From Conchocele bisecta (taxonomy: Eukaryota; Mollusca; Bivalvia; Lucinida; Thyasiridae), in contig CM055271.1 of NCBI GenBank assembly GCA_029237695.1, positions 83,029,488 to 83,093,487 of the forward strand: a stretch of DNA of 64,000 nt, in the 5' to 3' direction. A program made the position numbers and the translations under genes. Position 1 is the first letter of the stretch. Each line of letters begins with the position of its first letter. Positions 18,631-26,988 of the stretch are shown piece after piece. The notes under the pieces are model-generated. The model saw only the letters and a list, made by a program, of their open reading frames with translations. It ran no database searches and was not told the origin of the DNA.

Positions 18631-19577
18631 TTCCACCCAACCATACCCAATTGATTTAAATATTCTACTCGCGATACTGCGAGATATGAAAGATTTGACC
18701 ACGCAATATTATTATCTATAATCCATACTTTTTTAGGGGCTTTTATAGTAAGACCTTGACTTGCGTGTACAGTCATCGCATATCCAAATACCCAATCGTT
18801 AAACTTTTCAAACGCCACCCCCCCTTTAAAAAACGAAATAGGAACATATTCTATATCATTCATTACGAGCATTTTTTTTTCATCTGAGCCCGGAATTTTA
18901 ACCATAATGTTTTGTTTACGACTATCCGTTGGGTGGTATAATATCGGCACTGGGGTATTTGGAAAATGTTTTTTATGATATTTAAATAATAGTTTTTGAG
19001 CAGAGTCTCTAACAATTTTACGGCTCGCAAAAATTACATCGTTCGGGGTCCAATTTTTTATAAATTTTTTCCAACATAAACTATCTGGAAGACCTTCACA
19101 CATTTCATTATATTGAACCTCGTCTGGTTTAAGTCTCATACGAATCTTTAATTTCTTAAGATCTTCACACTTTGCTCGATAATCGGTCGTGATGTGCTCG
19201 TAATATGCAACCTTTTTTTCCAACCAACTATGTGGACTTTCACCAGCTATGGGTGGTGGTTGCCCATTATCTCCACAAAATATTATTTGTGTACCCCTAA
19301 TACTTAACCATTCTATAAATTCTTTTAAAATATGTAGTGGAACTGTACATATTTCATCCCATATTATAATTCTGGGAATATATTTATTGCCCATTCTTTC
19401 GGGTGTCCACTGCACGTTCCCGTTCCACCTAAAGAAAGAATGATATGTTTGAGCCTCTACCCCCCTTTCGTGCATTTCCTTAGTTAGTTTATGTGTTGGT
19501 GTTAAAACGATAACTTGTTGTATTTTATCATTAAACGCGTTTATAGCTCTAGTAGTTTTACCGCTTCCACCACCCCG
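18627..19577 (-). CDS. SF1 (RecD/Pif1-type) DNA helicase domain
   Basis: The helicase frame is open from ~19577 down to 18627, though the first methionine is at 19475. Upstream of that methionine the frame encodes GGGSGKTT, a Walker A (19552-19574). Walker B is IIIWDE (residues 36-41 from the Met) and motif III is FCGDNGQPP (residues 66-74). A late TVHASQG motif (~229) and SRVEYL (~265) are the signature of SF1B helicases. The preceding polymerase frame ends at 19541, overlapping this frame. No start codon lies ahead of the Walker A in this frame, so the helicase is probably the C-terminal part of a polymerase-helicase fusion broken by a one-base indel in the C-run at ~19573-19576. Expected role: unwinding the replicating element. 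Confidence 0.85.
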   Translation of the reverse strand, partial: RGGGSGKTTRAINAFNDKIQQVIVLTPTHKLTKEMHERGVEAQTYHSFFRWNGNVQWTPERMGNKYIPRIIIWDEICTVPLHILKEFIEWLSIRGTQIIFCGDNGQPPPIAGESPHSWLEKKVAYYEHITTDYRAKCEDLKKLKIRMRLKPDEVQYNEMCEGLPDSLCWKKFIKNWTPNDVIFASRKIVRDSAQKLLFKYHKKHFPNTPVPILYHPTDSRKQNIMVKIPGSDEKKMLVMNDIEYVPISFFKGGVAFEKFNDWVFGYAMTVHASQGLTIKAPKKVWIIDNNIAWSNLSYLAVSRVEYLNQLGMVGWN

Positions 19578-21463
19578 TTTAAATAAACCGTCTTACACAT
19601 TAACATTTTATCTACATTTATCGGTTCATATAAAATGGATAAACTTCCAAAATGCTCATCTTTTGGAAAGTAAACCGCATGGTCTTGAGATTTGAAAACC
19701 TCCCCACCCTTGGATCTCCATTGTGCTGGTTTTGCCTCAATTATTTTGGTATATTTGTCCGTTATTATATCTCTAACGACCGCATTATTATTATCTAATT
19801 TATGTAATGCATTTTTATAAATATATACGCTATCCGTAGCAACCCTTACAACCTCTTTTTCATTAAATAATATAAGCATAGATAAAAGATTTATATGTGC
19901 GTACGCCAACATACTAGACCGGAGATGAGTATATTGAACAGTTTGTCCACTATAATACGTTAAAATATGTCCAAGTGGACACCTTTGTGGTGCGCCTACC
20001 ATAGTACCGTTTTCTGTAGTGTCTCTTACTAGAAAATCTAATTCATTTTCGTCTATTACCAACCGTCTAGTCATTTGTTTATCGTCTTCCTTATTTCCCT
20101 GCGTAAATTTACCTATAACACTACATGCCATATTTCTTTGCTCTGGTAACCACACACATTTTTGATTTTCAAAGGCTATAATAACCTCACCTATTATAAT
20201 ATTTTGTAATATTCCAGACTCTTTTAAATATACCAATAATTGTGTAGGGGTCCACTTATTTTCTATAAAATGAGACCCAATCCACGAAACAATAACTGGG
20301 TGAAGACAATCTCTAAATTTCCATTCTACAACCCGCGCAAAACCAGTACCAATGTTTTCCGGTAAAGCCCCATCAATTTTAATCCTGGTCATTTGATGTC
20401 TCGGATGGCCAAATCTGTTAAAATATGATTTAGCATCTCCAAGGCCGCGGAAACTTGCCGGGTAACAAGCCTTCATATCTAATTCTACAACGTCATCAAT
20501 ATCATAATTAATTGAATTCCACAACCCACCATGTCCATGTTCGACGCACGATTTTTTAATATCTTCCAAAAAGCTCGCCTGTGTCGGTTTCCATTCGTTT
20601 TTTTCTTTCGCAGCCACAAACGCTGCGTGGTTTTCGCCGAAAATTTGATCTACTATACTCGGATATCCAAACTCGTTACAAATTTGTATTAACGATTGGT
20701 GTAATTCGTTTGTTCTATATACTGAACCATCTTCTAGTACAAATTGAGAAACGCTTAGCTGGTTAGAGCCACCACCCACCAACCAAATAGCGGCTGGTTT
20801 ATCTTCTATAACCTCTTTTAACGATTCCCATACATCACCCTCATAAAATTTAACAACTCTCTTTTTTGGAAAAGATAACGAATTTGTCCACGCGTGTTTA
20901 TTATGTGATAATACTTCTATAACGTTTCCCTTCGTTATATATTTTCCACTATTATATAAATCATATCCGGTAATATCCTTTACTACAACCCCCCTCTTTA
21001 TAATATATTCTAACTTTACTATATCTTTTATAGTTGCACCACCCTCTCTTACACCAACCTCCCATTTATTAATCTCTTCTAATCTTTTCTCAGTAAGCCC
21101 ACTACCCCTCACGGCGTTCTTAAAATTATCAATAACTAAATTAGCTACACAGTTTATATCTCCTTTCTTCATTGGTGGTAGTTTTTCGATATCTGGTTCC
21201 CGCATTTTATATATTCCATATATAACTGCAGATAGTGGATACGCCCTCTCATAATATGGTTTATCTATACCAACTAAAACCCCAGGTGGAGAGGTTTTCA
21301 TAAGAACTACTATACCGATACTATCCTTGTGTAATTTTACAGGACTAAGTTTATCCTCAATCAATAGCTTATTGTGAGCGCCCCGTCTTAAATATTTTAA
21401 ACGTAGAATATACTTACCGTCAGGTAATTTAGCTAATATTTCGGTCGCTCGCCCCTGTGTCAT
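19541..21463 (-). CDS. Family B-like DNA polymerase
   Basis: A 640-residue open frame. VELDMKACYPASF (about residues 326-338) matches polymerase motif A (DxxxxYP). An 'HLRSSMLAYAHINLL' helix (~515-530) lies in the motif B/thumb position, and VRVATDSVYIYK (~541-552) is motif C with the catalytic TDS. The N-terminal ~300 residues may hold an exonuclease- or primer-handling domain that I could not assign. The frame continues upstream of the first methionine to ~21740 except for a TAG at 21635-21637, so the natural protein is probably longer. The C-terminus runs into the helicase by a frame change. It is the largest gene, leftward from the right TIR, and would replicate the element. Confidence 0.8.
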   Translation of the reverse strand: MTQGRATEILAKLPDGKYILRLKYLRRGAHNKLLIEDKLSPVKLHKDSIGIVVLMKTSPPGVLVGIDKPYYERAYPLSAVIYGIYKMREPDIEKLPPMKKGDINCVANLVIDNFKNAVRGSGLTEKRLEEINKWEVGVREGGATIKDIVKLEYIIKRGVVVKDITGYDLYNSGKYITKGNVIEVLSHNKHAWTNSLSFPKKRVVKFYEGDVWESLKEVIEDKPAAIWLVGGGSNQLSVSQFVLEDGSVYRTNELHQSLIQICNEFGYPSIVDQIFGENHAAFVAAKEKNEWKPTQASFLEDIKKSCVEHGHGGLWNSINYDIDDVVELDMKACYPASFRGLGDAKSYFNRFGHPRHQMTRIKIDGALPENIGTGFARVVEWKFRDCLHPVIVSWIGSHFIENKWTPTQLLVYLKESGILQNIIIGEVIIAFENQKCVWLPEQRNMACSVIGKFTQGNKEDDKQMTRRLVIDENELDFLVRDTTENGTMVGAPQRCPLGHILTYYSGQTVQYTHLRSSMLAYAHINLLSMLILFNEKEVVRVATDSVYIYKNALHKLDNNNAVVRDIITDKYTKIIEAKPAQWRSKGGEVFKSQDHAVYFPKDEHFGSLSILYEPINVDKMLMCKTVYLNGVVEAVKLLEL

Positions 21464-21740
21464 CCTATTATCCTTAACGGTGTTCTTATATTCCTTTCTA
21501 CACGTAGAATAAGATGCTATTGCACCGTCGTTTTTAAATTCAACCTTCGCCTCTTGTATCTTTTGTACCCACTGAGTAGAGCTTCTAGATAGTTTTTCAT
21601 TGTGCGGTACTAAACCATCTATATCAATAAAATCCTACACAACAGGCCTAAACAATTCTTCAATTTCTACCCAATCTTCGAGTGTAAAGTTTTTTATCTT
21701 TATAATATAGCATATAAACTTTTGTTCAAAAATGAAAATT
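21464..21740 (-). pseudogene. Detached N-terminal extension of the polymerase gene
   Basis: In the polymerase frame the sequence upstream of 21463 is open for 57 codons (SRSSTQWVQKIQEAKVEF etc.), meets a TAG at 21635-21637, then is open again for ~33 codons with a plausible coding segment (NFTLEDWVEIEELF). No ATG in frame was found at the upstream end. This suggests a nonsense mutation inside the original 5' part of the gene, or use of the downstream ATG at 21463. Confidence 0.5.
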
Positions 21741-21807
21741 AAATAATTAATAACAAATTATCGTTTACAACAATAACATTTATGTTCAATTGATAATATT
21801 TTTTTAG
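21741..21807. promoter_or_regulatory. AT-rich gap between polymerase gene and right TIR
   Basis: 67 bp of AT-rich sequence that probably contains the leftward promoter of the polymerase-helicase unit. No specific motif can be singled out. Confidence 0.3.
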
Positions 21808-22039
21808 AAATTATTATCAGCCGCAAAAATATTACAAATAATATGAGAAAAAGATGAGAAAATTATCAACCACGAAAATAAGCGGATTTTCTCATGTTTT
21901 TTAGAAAACATGAGAAAGTATGACAAAAAACTATATAAAAACATAGACAAACAACACATTTAAACGGATATATAGCAACGATAAAAAACACCATCTTTTC
22001 TCATATTATTTTCTCAGTCTGCCCAGCCTCCCTGCTGCT
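21808..22039. repeat. Right terminal inverted repeat (232 bp)
   Basis: The inverted match of 7545-7776, ending in the complement of AGCAGCAGGG. It contains the second copy of the perfect 13-bp hairpin at 21888-21917. Confidence 0.93.
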
Positions 22040-22044
22040 AATGT
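22040..22044. other. Right target-site duplication AATGT
   Basis: AATGT directly follows the right TIR, and the host repeat resumes with 'cactgatctgtgttcaccaa'. Confidence 0.85.
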
Positions 22045-22800
22045 CACTGATCTGTGTTCACCAAGACCAACCCATATGTGTGTTAGCATGTCTTGTATGG
22101 TCAGTTATTGTCTGTAAATTGTCGGGTCATCCTCCTGTCTAAAGAAAACAATTTTTTTTCAAGAATATGAAACACCTTTCTAAATAAATATATGGCTGAC
22201 GGAGCAAGGATTTATGGTTAGGTACATGTCTCTGGGACGAGTGTTTTATTGTTGGAATGGCGAACAGTGCAAATCCTGATCAGACTGTATGGATCCCATC
22301 TACCAGGTCTATGACCGTTACAAATGTCACTGCTCTGTTTTCACCAAGACCAACCCATATTAGTGTTAGCATGTTTAGCGGGTCAGTTATTGTTTGTAAA
22401 TTGTCCGATCATCATCCTGTCTACCAGGTCTACGAACGTTACAAATCAGGCCCGTAGCCAGACCTGTTTGAAGGGGGGGGGGGGGGTCGTTTCGAAGGCT
22501 CAATGGGTCTGAAGTATCTACCTGTTTGAAGGAGGGGGGTCGTTTCGAAGGCTCAAGGGGTCTGAAGTATCTATGGGGGTCTAAAAAAGTGGACATCAAG
22601 GCTAAAAAAGTGAACCTCGAGCTGGGCGGGGGGGGGGGGGGGGGGGGGCGGCGGGTCGTCCGACCGCTCCGACCCCCTGGCTACGGGCCTGCAAATGTCA
22701 CTGCTCAGTTTTCACCAAGACCAACCCATATTAGTTTTAGCATGTTTAGCGGGTCTTGTATGGTCATTTATTGTTTGTAAATTGTCCAGTCATCATCCAT
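22045..22800. repeat. Host tandem/dispersed repeat, ~123-bp unit
   Basis: The unit 'gttacaaatgtcactgctctg ... caccaagaccaaccca ... gtttgtaaattgtc' occurs after the big insertion (22040-22135), again at ~22313-22440, and again from 22692 to 22790. Two of the copies are interrupted by mobile elements at nearly the same base. Confidence 0.8.
22447..22691. mobile_element. Short MITE with CAGGCCCGTAGCCAG termini
   Basis: Terminal inverted repeats CAGGCCCGTAGCCAG (22447-22461) and CTGGCTACGGGCCTG (22677-22691) enclose 245 bp. The interior has long G-runs and a direct repeat of 'cctgtttgaagg...tctgaagtatct'. It is flanked by the duplication CAAAT (22442-22446 and 22692-22696) within the same host repeat unit hit by the large element. 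It is non-coding. Confidence 0.8.
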
Positions 22801-22864
22801 TTGAATCTAAGAGGCGTGACACACCGTTTCCTGCATTCTCAGAAAGTTTGAGGATGATACAATT

Positions 22865-23000
22865 TGCTTTACTACATAATTATTGAGGGGGCCAGGCCCC
22901 CCCCCCCAACAAAATTATTGGGGAGGGGGCAAGGCTTCCGCCCACCCCACTCCACACTTCCGCCGCCCCTGAAAATGACAGCCGAGGCGACCGGCTCGTC
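22865..23000. repeat. GC-rich homopolymer-bearing repeat fragment
   Basis: Contains a C13 run at ~22895-22910 and G-runs, ending in 'gcgaccggctcgtctgcc'. It looks like a truncated copy of a G-rich mobile element. No gene. Confidence 0.4.
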
Positions 23001-23199
23001 TGCCTCCTCCTGGTTACGGTACTGCTGTGCACTGCGGATGCACATGCTGATCTGATCTAAACTGCTTGCAAATACCATAAGCCTCATTTCTTGTAACAGC
23101 CACATCTTTAGATCTAGATATATAACGCTTGTAGTTAATGCCCATAAATCGACTACAACGATGTGCACTAGTTTCACTTGAAACACAAGCTTAATCCAA

Positions 23200-24430
23200 G
23201 GGTTATGTCCCTTAAATGAAATTTACGCCATTTGCTGGCCATTTGTGCTGACAGCTGAAATTGACAAGGAACCAATTATCAAGGTATGTAAATCGCTACG
23301 AAAGCGTGGAGCGATCGTATTGTTTCAGTGATCATGACATAGAAATAATTAGGCAACCATAATTGGTATCATCGAATATAATGCTCTGTGTTTGTCATGT
23401 TTATAAATAATCCCAGTTATTTTCTCTTGAAACACAAGCGCAATCCAAGGGTTATGTCCCTTAGATGGAATTTACGCCATTTGCAATGTGGGTGACCATC
23501 TGTGTAGTTGCGAACATAGGAGCTTTATGGGATGAACGAAAACCCGATGTGATAATCCAGTTACACTGAGGATCTGTATGAATCTAGAAGGAATGACAGC
23601 ATCCATATTTTCAGTCAACGGAAGTAACGTCATTTACCTTTGACCGGCTCGCTAATTGTAAGTTACTAATCCGCATGTAGGCTGGGAACAATTTTTCAAC
23701 CAATGGAAGTACGGACTGGTTTCGTGATTGGTTTTGTCACTTATCTGAATAGGTAATCATGAATTAAATATTGTAAATGACATTAATATGAACTATTTCT
23801 TGCCATGTGTTCATGTTAATGTGACTTTCCATGTTATAACTTGTATGTCAGCACAGGCACCGTAAGTGCATATGGCTGTTTTTAACCTCCTTCACACTTT
23901 TAACATTACTTTTACTTTATTTTCCATGCTATTCTACTGTTTGCTATACTTTTACTAATTTGACACCGACGCGCAGTTGCCCGATGATGCCCGCGAGGGC
24001 GTGTGGCAGAAATAAATAGATAGATAGATCTGGCACAAAAACAAAATCAGCTGGTGAACAGCAAGGTAAATCACGAAACCAGTCAAGGGTAGCCTAATTT
24101 ACGTCACTTCCATTGGTTGAAAAAAACAACAACAAGGAAACAAGATGGCGAATGTCTGGCCTTCCCATATACTATACATCCTGCGATAGGAATCATTAAC
24201 ACATCGGTTTCGTTCATCCCATAAAGATGATAAAGTGCCTATGGTTGCGAACGGTAATTCTTGCAATCTACTCGCGTACATTCCGTAGGCAGTGCTACAG
24301 ACGGTACAGCAGTAAGTTACAAGAGTTACAGTTCGCAACTACCATCTGTGCCGACAGCTGAAAAGGAAACAATCATCAATGCAGAAATGTAGAATACAAC
24401 TTTTCTGTGATTCTGATCAAGGTAAGGCCT
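23200..24430. repeat. Long foldback element, ~1.2 kb
   Basis: Sequence near 23240-23290 ('gacagctgaaattgacaagg') and 23500-23560 ('ctttatgggatgaacgaaa') reappears inverted at about 24340-24390 and 24200-24240. An inner pair, 'caaccaatggaagta' (~23698) and 'cttccattggttgaaa' (~24108), also matches. No coding capacity; probably a non-autonomous foldback transposon. Confidence 0.6.
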
Positions 24431-24848
24431 AGCGACTAGACATTTACCCCCAAACAAATCACGTGACTAGTGATACGTCACGCCGACTTCCAGAATTACA
24501 TAAGAGTTATGACGGAGTAGTCTTTCTAAATGTGCGTTTGAAGTGTTCGTTGTTTACTTTCTACTTCGTGGAGAGTGACCTAAGAATTTTGCTAATACAC
24601 ACTTTATTTTATGTATAAGTTTATGGTAATATTTTTGTGTCATATTGTAGAATTGTCTCTAATTAACAACATAGCGAAGTATGAACGTCAACTCATTGCA
24701 GGTTTTTTGCTATATTTTAGTGCGCGAAGTGTAAATGCTATTACACACATTTTTACTTTGTTAATAGCATATAATACGGTAGTGCAACCTGTTGCCTATA
24801 AACATGATAAAGCGGAAAACATACAGCTAACCCTATAACCATACCTTG
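24431..24848. other. No gene seen
   Basis: AT-rich sequence with one weak open frame (24611-24838) that lacks recognisable domains and is more likely non-coding. Upstream non-coding exons of the TRMT10B gene could lie here, but nothing shows it. Confidence 0.35.
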
Positions 24849-25026
24849 GTACAGAGCTCCAGTTAAGGTGCGTAATTTGATCAAATTTGGGGTGACTTTC
24901 GTTATTTCTTCGCCAAAATTGGCAAGTCGTGAGTGTGCAATCCCAACTTACCATTTTTCGTGAAGAAATAAGAAAAATGCCCAGAAAATTTTGTCCAATT
25001 ACGCACGTTAACTGGAGCTCTGTTGG
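24849..25026. repeat. Foldback MITE, ends ACAGAGCTCCAGTTAA
   Basis: 'acagagctccagttaaggtgcgtaat' pairs with 'attacgcacgttaactggagctctgt', and the interior 'ttatttcttc' pairs with 'gaagaaataa'. Related GAGCTCCAG ends appear at 34555-34866, 34915 and 37566-37925. Confidence 0.75.
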
Positions 25027-25069
25027 TATATGAATATCCCTGATATCTAAACCTAACCCTGAATCTACT

Positions 25070-25650
25070 GTCCGTTTCACGAAAGCTGCCCAAATTTTAC
25101 GGCTATATAGACAATTCAAAAACAATTTTTTTTTTGATAATATTAAATTAAAGGAAAATTTAAGAATGAGCCTTCTTTTTATTTCGTGAAATGTAGTCAA
25201 ATATTGATTTTATTACGAAAAATTGATTTCTCTATGGGAATTTAACATGGGGGAAAAAGAGGTATTAAGGAAGTGTGGGAGGAGTCAAAAAACGAAAAAA
25301 TTTGGAAATTGACTCCGAAACCTGACTAGATAGCTTGGATATGATCTAACTAAGAAAACAAAAGTTAAATTTTAAAAATCGGTCCAGTATTTCTGAAATT
25401 CAAAAGAATTTCCCCATGTTAAATCCCCATAGACATCTTCACTCACTCCGTGAAGATGTCTATGGGGATTTAACATGGAGAAATTTTGTTTTCGCAATAA
25501 AATCAATATTTGACCAAATTTCACGAAATAAAAAGAAGGCTCATTTTTAATTTTTCCTTTAATTTAATATTATATGAAAGAAATCTTGTTTTTGAATTGT
25601 TTATATAGCCGTAAAATTTGGGCAGCTTTCGTGAAACAGACAGTAGTGTT
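25070..25650. repeat. Long foldback element with nested perfect hairpin
   Basis: The arm 'tttcacgaaagctgcccaaat...atttcgtgaaa...attttatt' is matched inverted from 25480 to 25645. The centre near 25440 is a hairpin 'catagacatcttcac/gtgaagatgtctatg'. A related foldback sharing 'attgattttattgcgaaaaa' and 'ggaatttaacatgggg' is at 40085-40380. Confidence 0.75.
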
Positions 25651-26084
25651 AATGTTAGGAGTTATATTACGTTAAAACTTATAGCTAGGACCTTGTTTTT
25701 ATGGCTGAAACCCTATAATGTTATTGTTAGGTCAGGTCAGAAAGGTGGTGGACCAATTCTGCAGTCTAGCACAAGGTAAGTAAATCGATAAGTAAGAGTG
25801 AGGCGATCACATTGTAGCAATGATTGAGCTAGCGTCATTTGCAATGCCGTTGTCATTTCATTTGAAATTGAGGGGCCTTGAACATTTAATTTCTTCCAAC
25901 AAATGGCGTCACTGAACTATACTGCAGATCTAAATTATTTAGAGCCAGCACACCTGCACCTTGTGGTATGAACGACACAAGCCTCTTTCTTACCCAATTT
26001 TACTCCGGTATTAAATATCTAACAATGTACGACACTCGCCACCTTTTCGACCAACAGAAGTGGATCATTTACCTTGTGCCCGGC

Positions 26085-26195
26085 TCACTAATTCAGTAAT
26101 TGTAACGTGTGCGAAGGCAGGGACCCTGCTGATCCCGGTCCCGACCTTCGCGTGCGTTACAAGTACTGAATTAAAGAGCCGGGCCCAAGGTACAC
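26085..26195. repeat. Foldback element
   Basis: 'ccggctcactaattcagtaattgtaac' pairs with 'gttacaagtactgaattaaagagccgg' around a hairpin with loop near 26135 ('cgaaggcagggacc/ggtcccgaccttcg'). Non-coding. Confidence 0.75.
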
Positions 26196-26412
26196 TTTGA
26201 GCATGTTGTGGGAGTAATCATTTATTTTGCCCGAAATGAAATATTTAATTTTGAACTAACGACTGCATATATTTGATGATTAAAAGTATGCATACTTATA
26301 CTGAAATTATTACATTATCACAGCCAAAATAAATTTATCCTTAAATTGATTCTCCCTCAAAGTGTACTTAGCAAGATAAGTATACTTTGCAATTTTGGTG
26401 AAATCGGCTACT
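26190..26412. repeat. MITE family 'AAGTATACTTTG', copy 1
   Basis: Shares with three other copies the ordered landmarks 'actttgag...gagtaatcatttatttt', 'tgatgattaaaagtatgcat', 'attacattatcacagccaaaa', 'ctccctcaaagt' and 'tttggtgaaatcggctac'. Other copies are at about 30170-30460, 36060-36305 (inverted) and 38148-38455. Confidence 0.7.
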
Positions 26413-26575
26413 ATAGGAATGAATGGCCTTTTTGTGGAATTTATCGGGGTATAAACTTGGAAAAGTCGCGGGAATACTGGACGAAGGCCGGAAGGCCTCG
26501 ACCATTATTCCCGCGACGATTCCAAGTTTATATCCCCGATAAATTCAACAAAAAGGTCATTCATTCCTTATAATT
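26413..26575. repeat. Foldback element nested by the MITE
   Basis: 'ggaatgaatggcctttttgt' pairs with 'aaaaaggtcattcattcc', and 'ggggtataaacttgg' pairs with 'ccaagtttatatcccc'. The loop lies near the GGCCGGAAGGCC palindrome. Non-coding. Confidence 0.75.
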
Positions 26576-26777
26576 CCAGCATTTGAAATAAATTCATCAA
26601 GAAAATGTGTTTATTTTCCGTTTTCTTAAGAATTATTTTAACTGCGCCTCACGGTTACGGAAAGTAGTTCGGCGTGGGAGTTTACTGGGATATAAATTTT
26701 GGACAGAGACTTGCTACGAGCCAATCAAATGTTAGGGAATTGTGTAAATATTTTATTGGGGAATATCTTTGTTTCAG

Positions 26778-26988
26778 GTCATGGAGGAAACAATAGATCA
26801 TGCACTCGCCGTGGATGACGACAATCTTGATCGTCCAGAAGATATCAACAAGAACGATGTCGGAGATAATGATGACCAGGATGAGATGAATGTGGTGGAA
26901 AACACAGCTAACAGTTGTGACAGCAGTGAGGACCAATGTGGTGTCAATGATGAGCACGGATAACGCTACAAAGGCTAAAAGGCCTCCG
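26778..26988 (+). other. Candidate first coding exon region of TRMT10B, acidic frame
   Basis: After a plausible acceptor (tttcag at 26772-26777) an ATG at 26781 opens a 60-codon very acidic frame ending TGA-free at a TAA (26961-26963). The exon that splices in frame to exon 2 uses another frame, with an ATG at 26950 and a GT donor at 26989. Human TRMT10B also has an acidic N-terminal leader. The acidic frame may therefore be the real N-terminus, separated by a one-base error, or an unrelated upstream frame. Confidence 0.4.

Larger units (their letters stand above)
7545..22039. mobile_element. 14.5-kb virus-like transposon (polinton-like virus / Maverick grade)
   Basis: The element is bounded by 232-bp terminal inverted repeats and a 5-bp duplication of host sequence. 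It encodes a family B DNA polymerase next to an SF1 helicase, an A32-like packaging ATPase, a probable double-jelly-roll major capsid protein, a fibre-like protein and several small membrane proteins. This set belongs to the polinton / polinton-like virus / adintovirus world (Preplasmiviricota). Codon use is AT-rich, unlike the satellite DNA nearby, and intergenic gaps are short and very AT-rich, as in a compact viral genome. No retroviral-type integrase, tyrosine recombinase or adenovirus-type protease was recognised. Several genes carry frameshifts or stops, so this copy is probably not functional as assembled. Confidence 0.92.

Noticed and set aside
7545..22039. Interpretation as bacterial prophage contamination
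   Set aside because: Flanks are host repeats with an empty-site paralogue in the same window, and a target duplication proves insertion into this genome.
24611..24838. 75-codon plus frame upstream of TRMT10B
   Set aside because: No domain, no splice continuity and AT-rich random composition.
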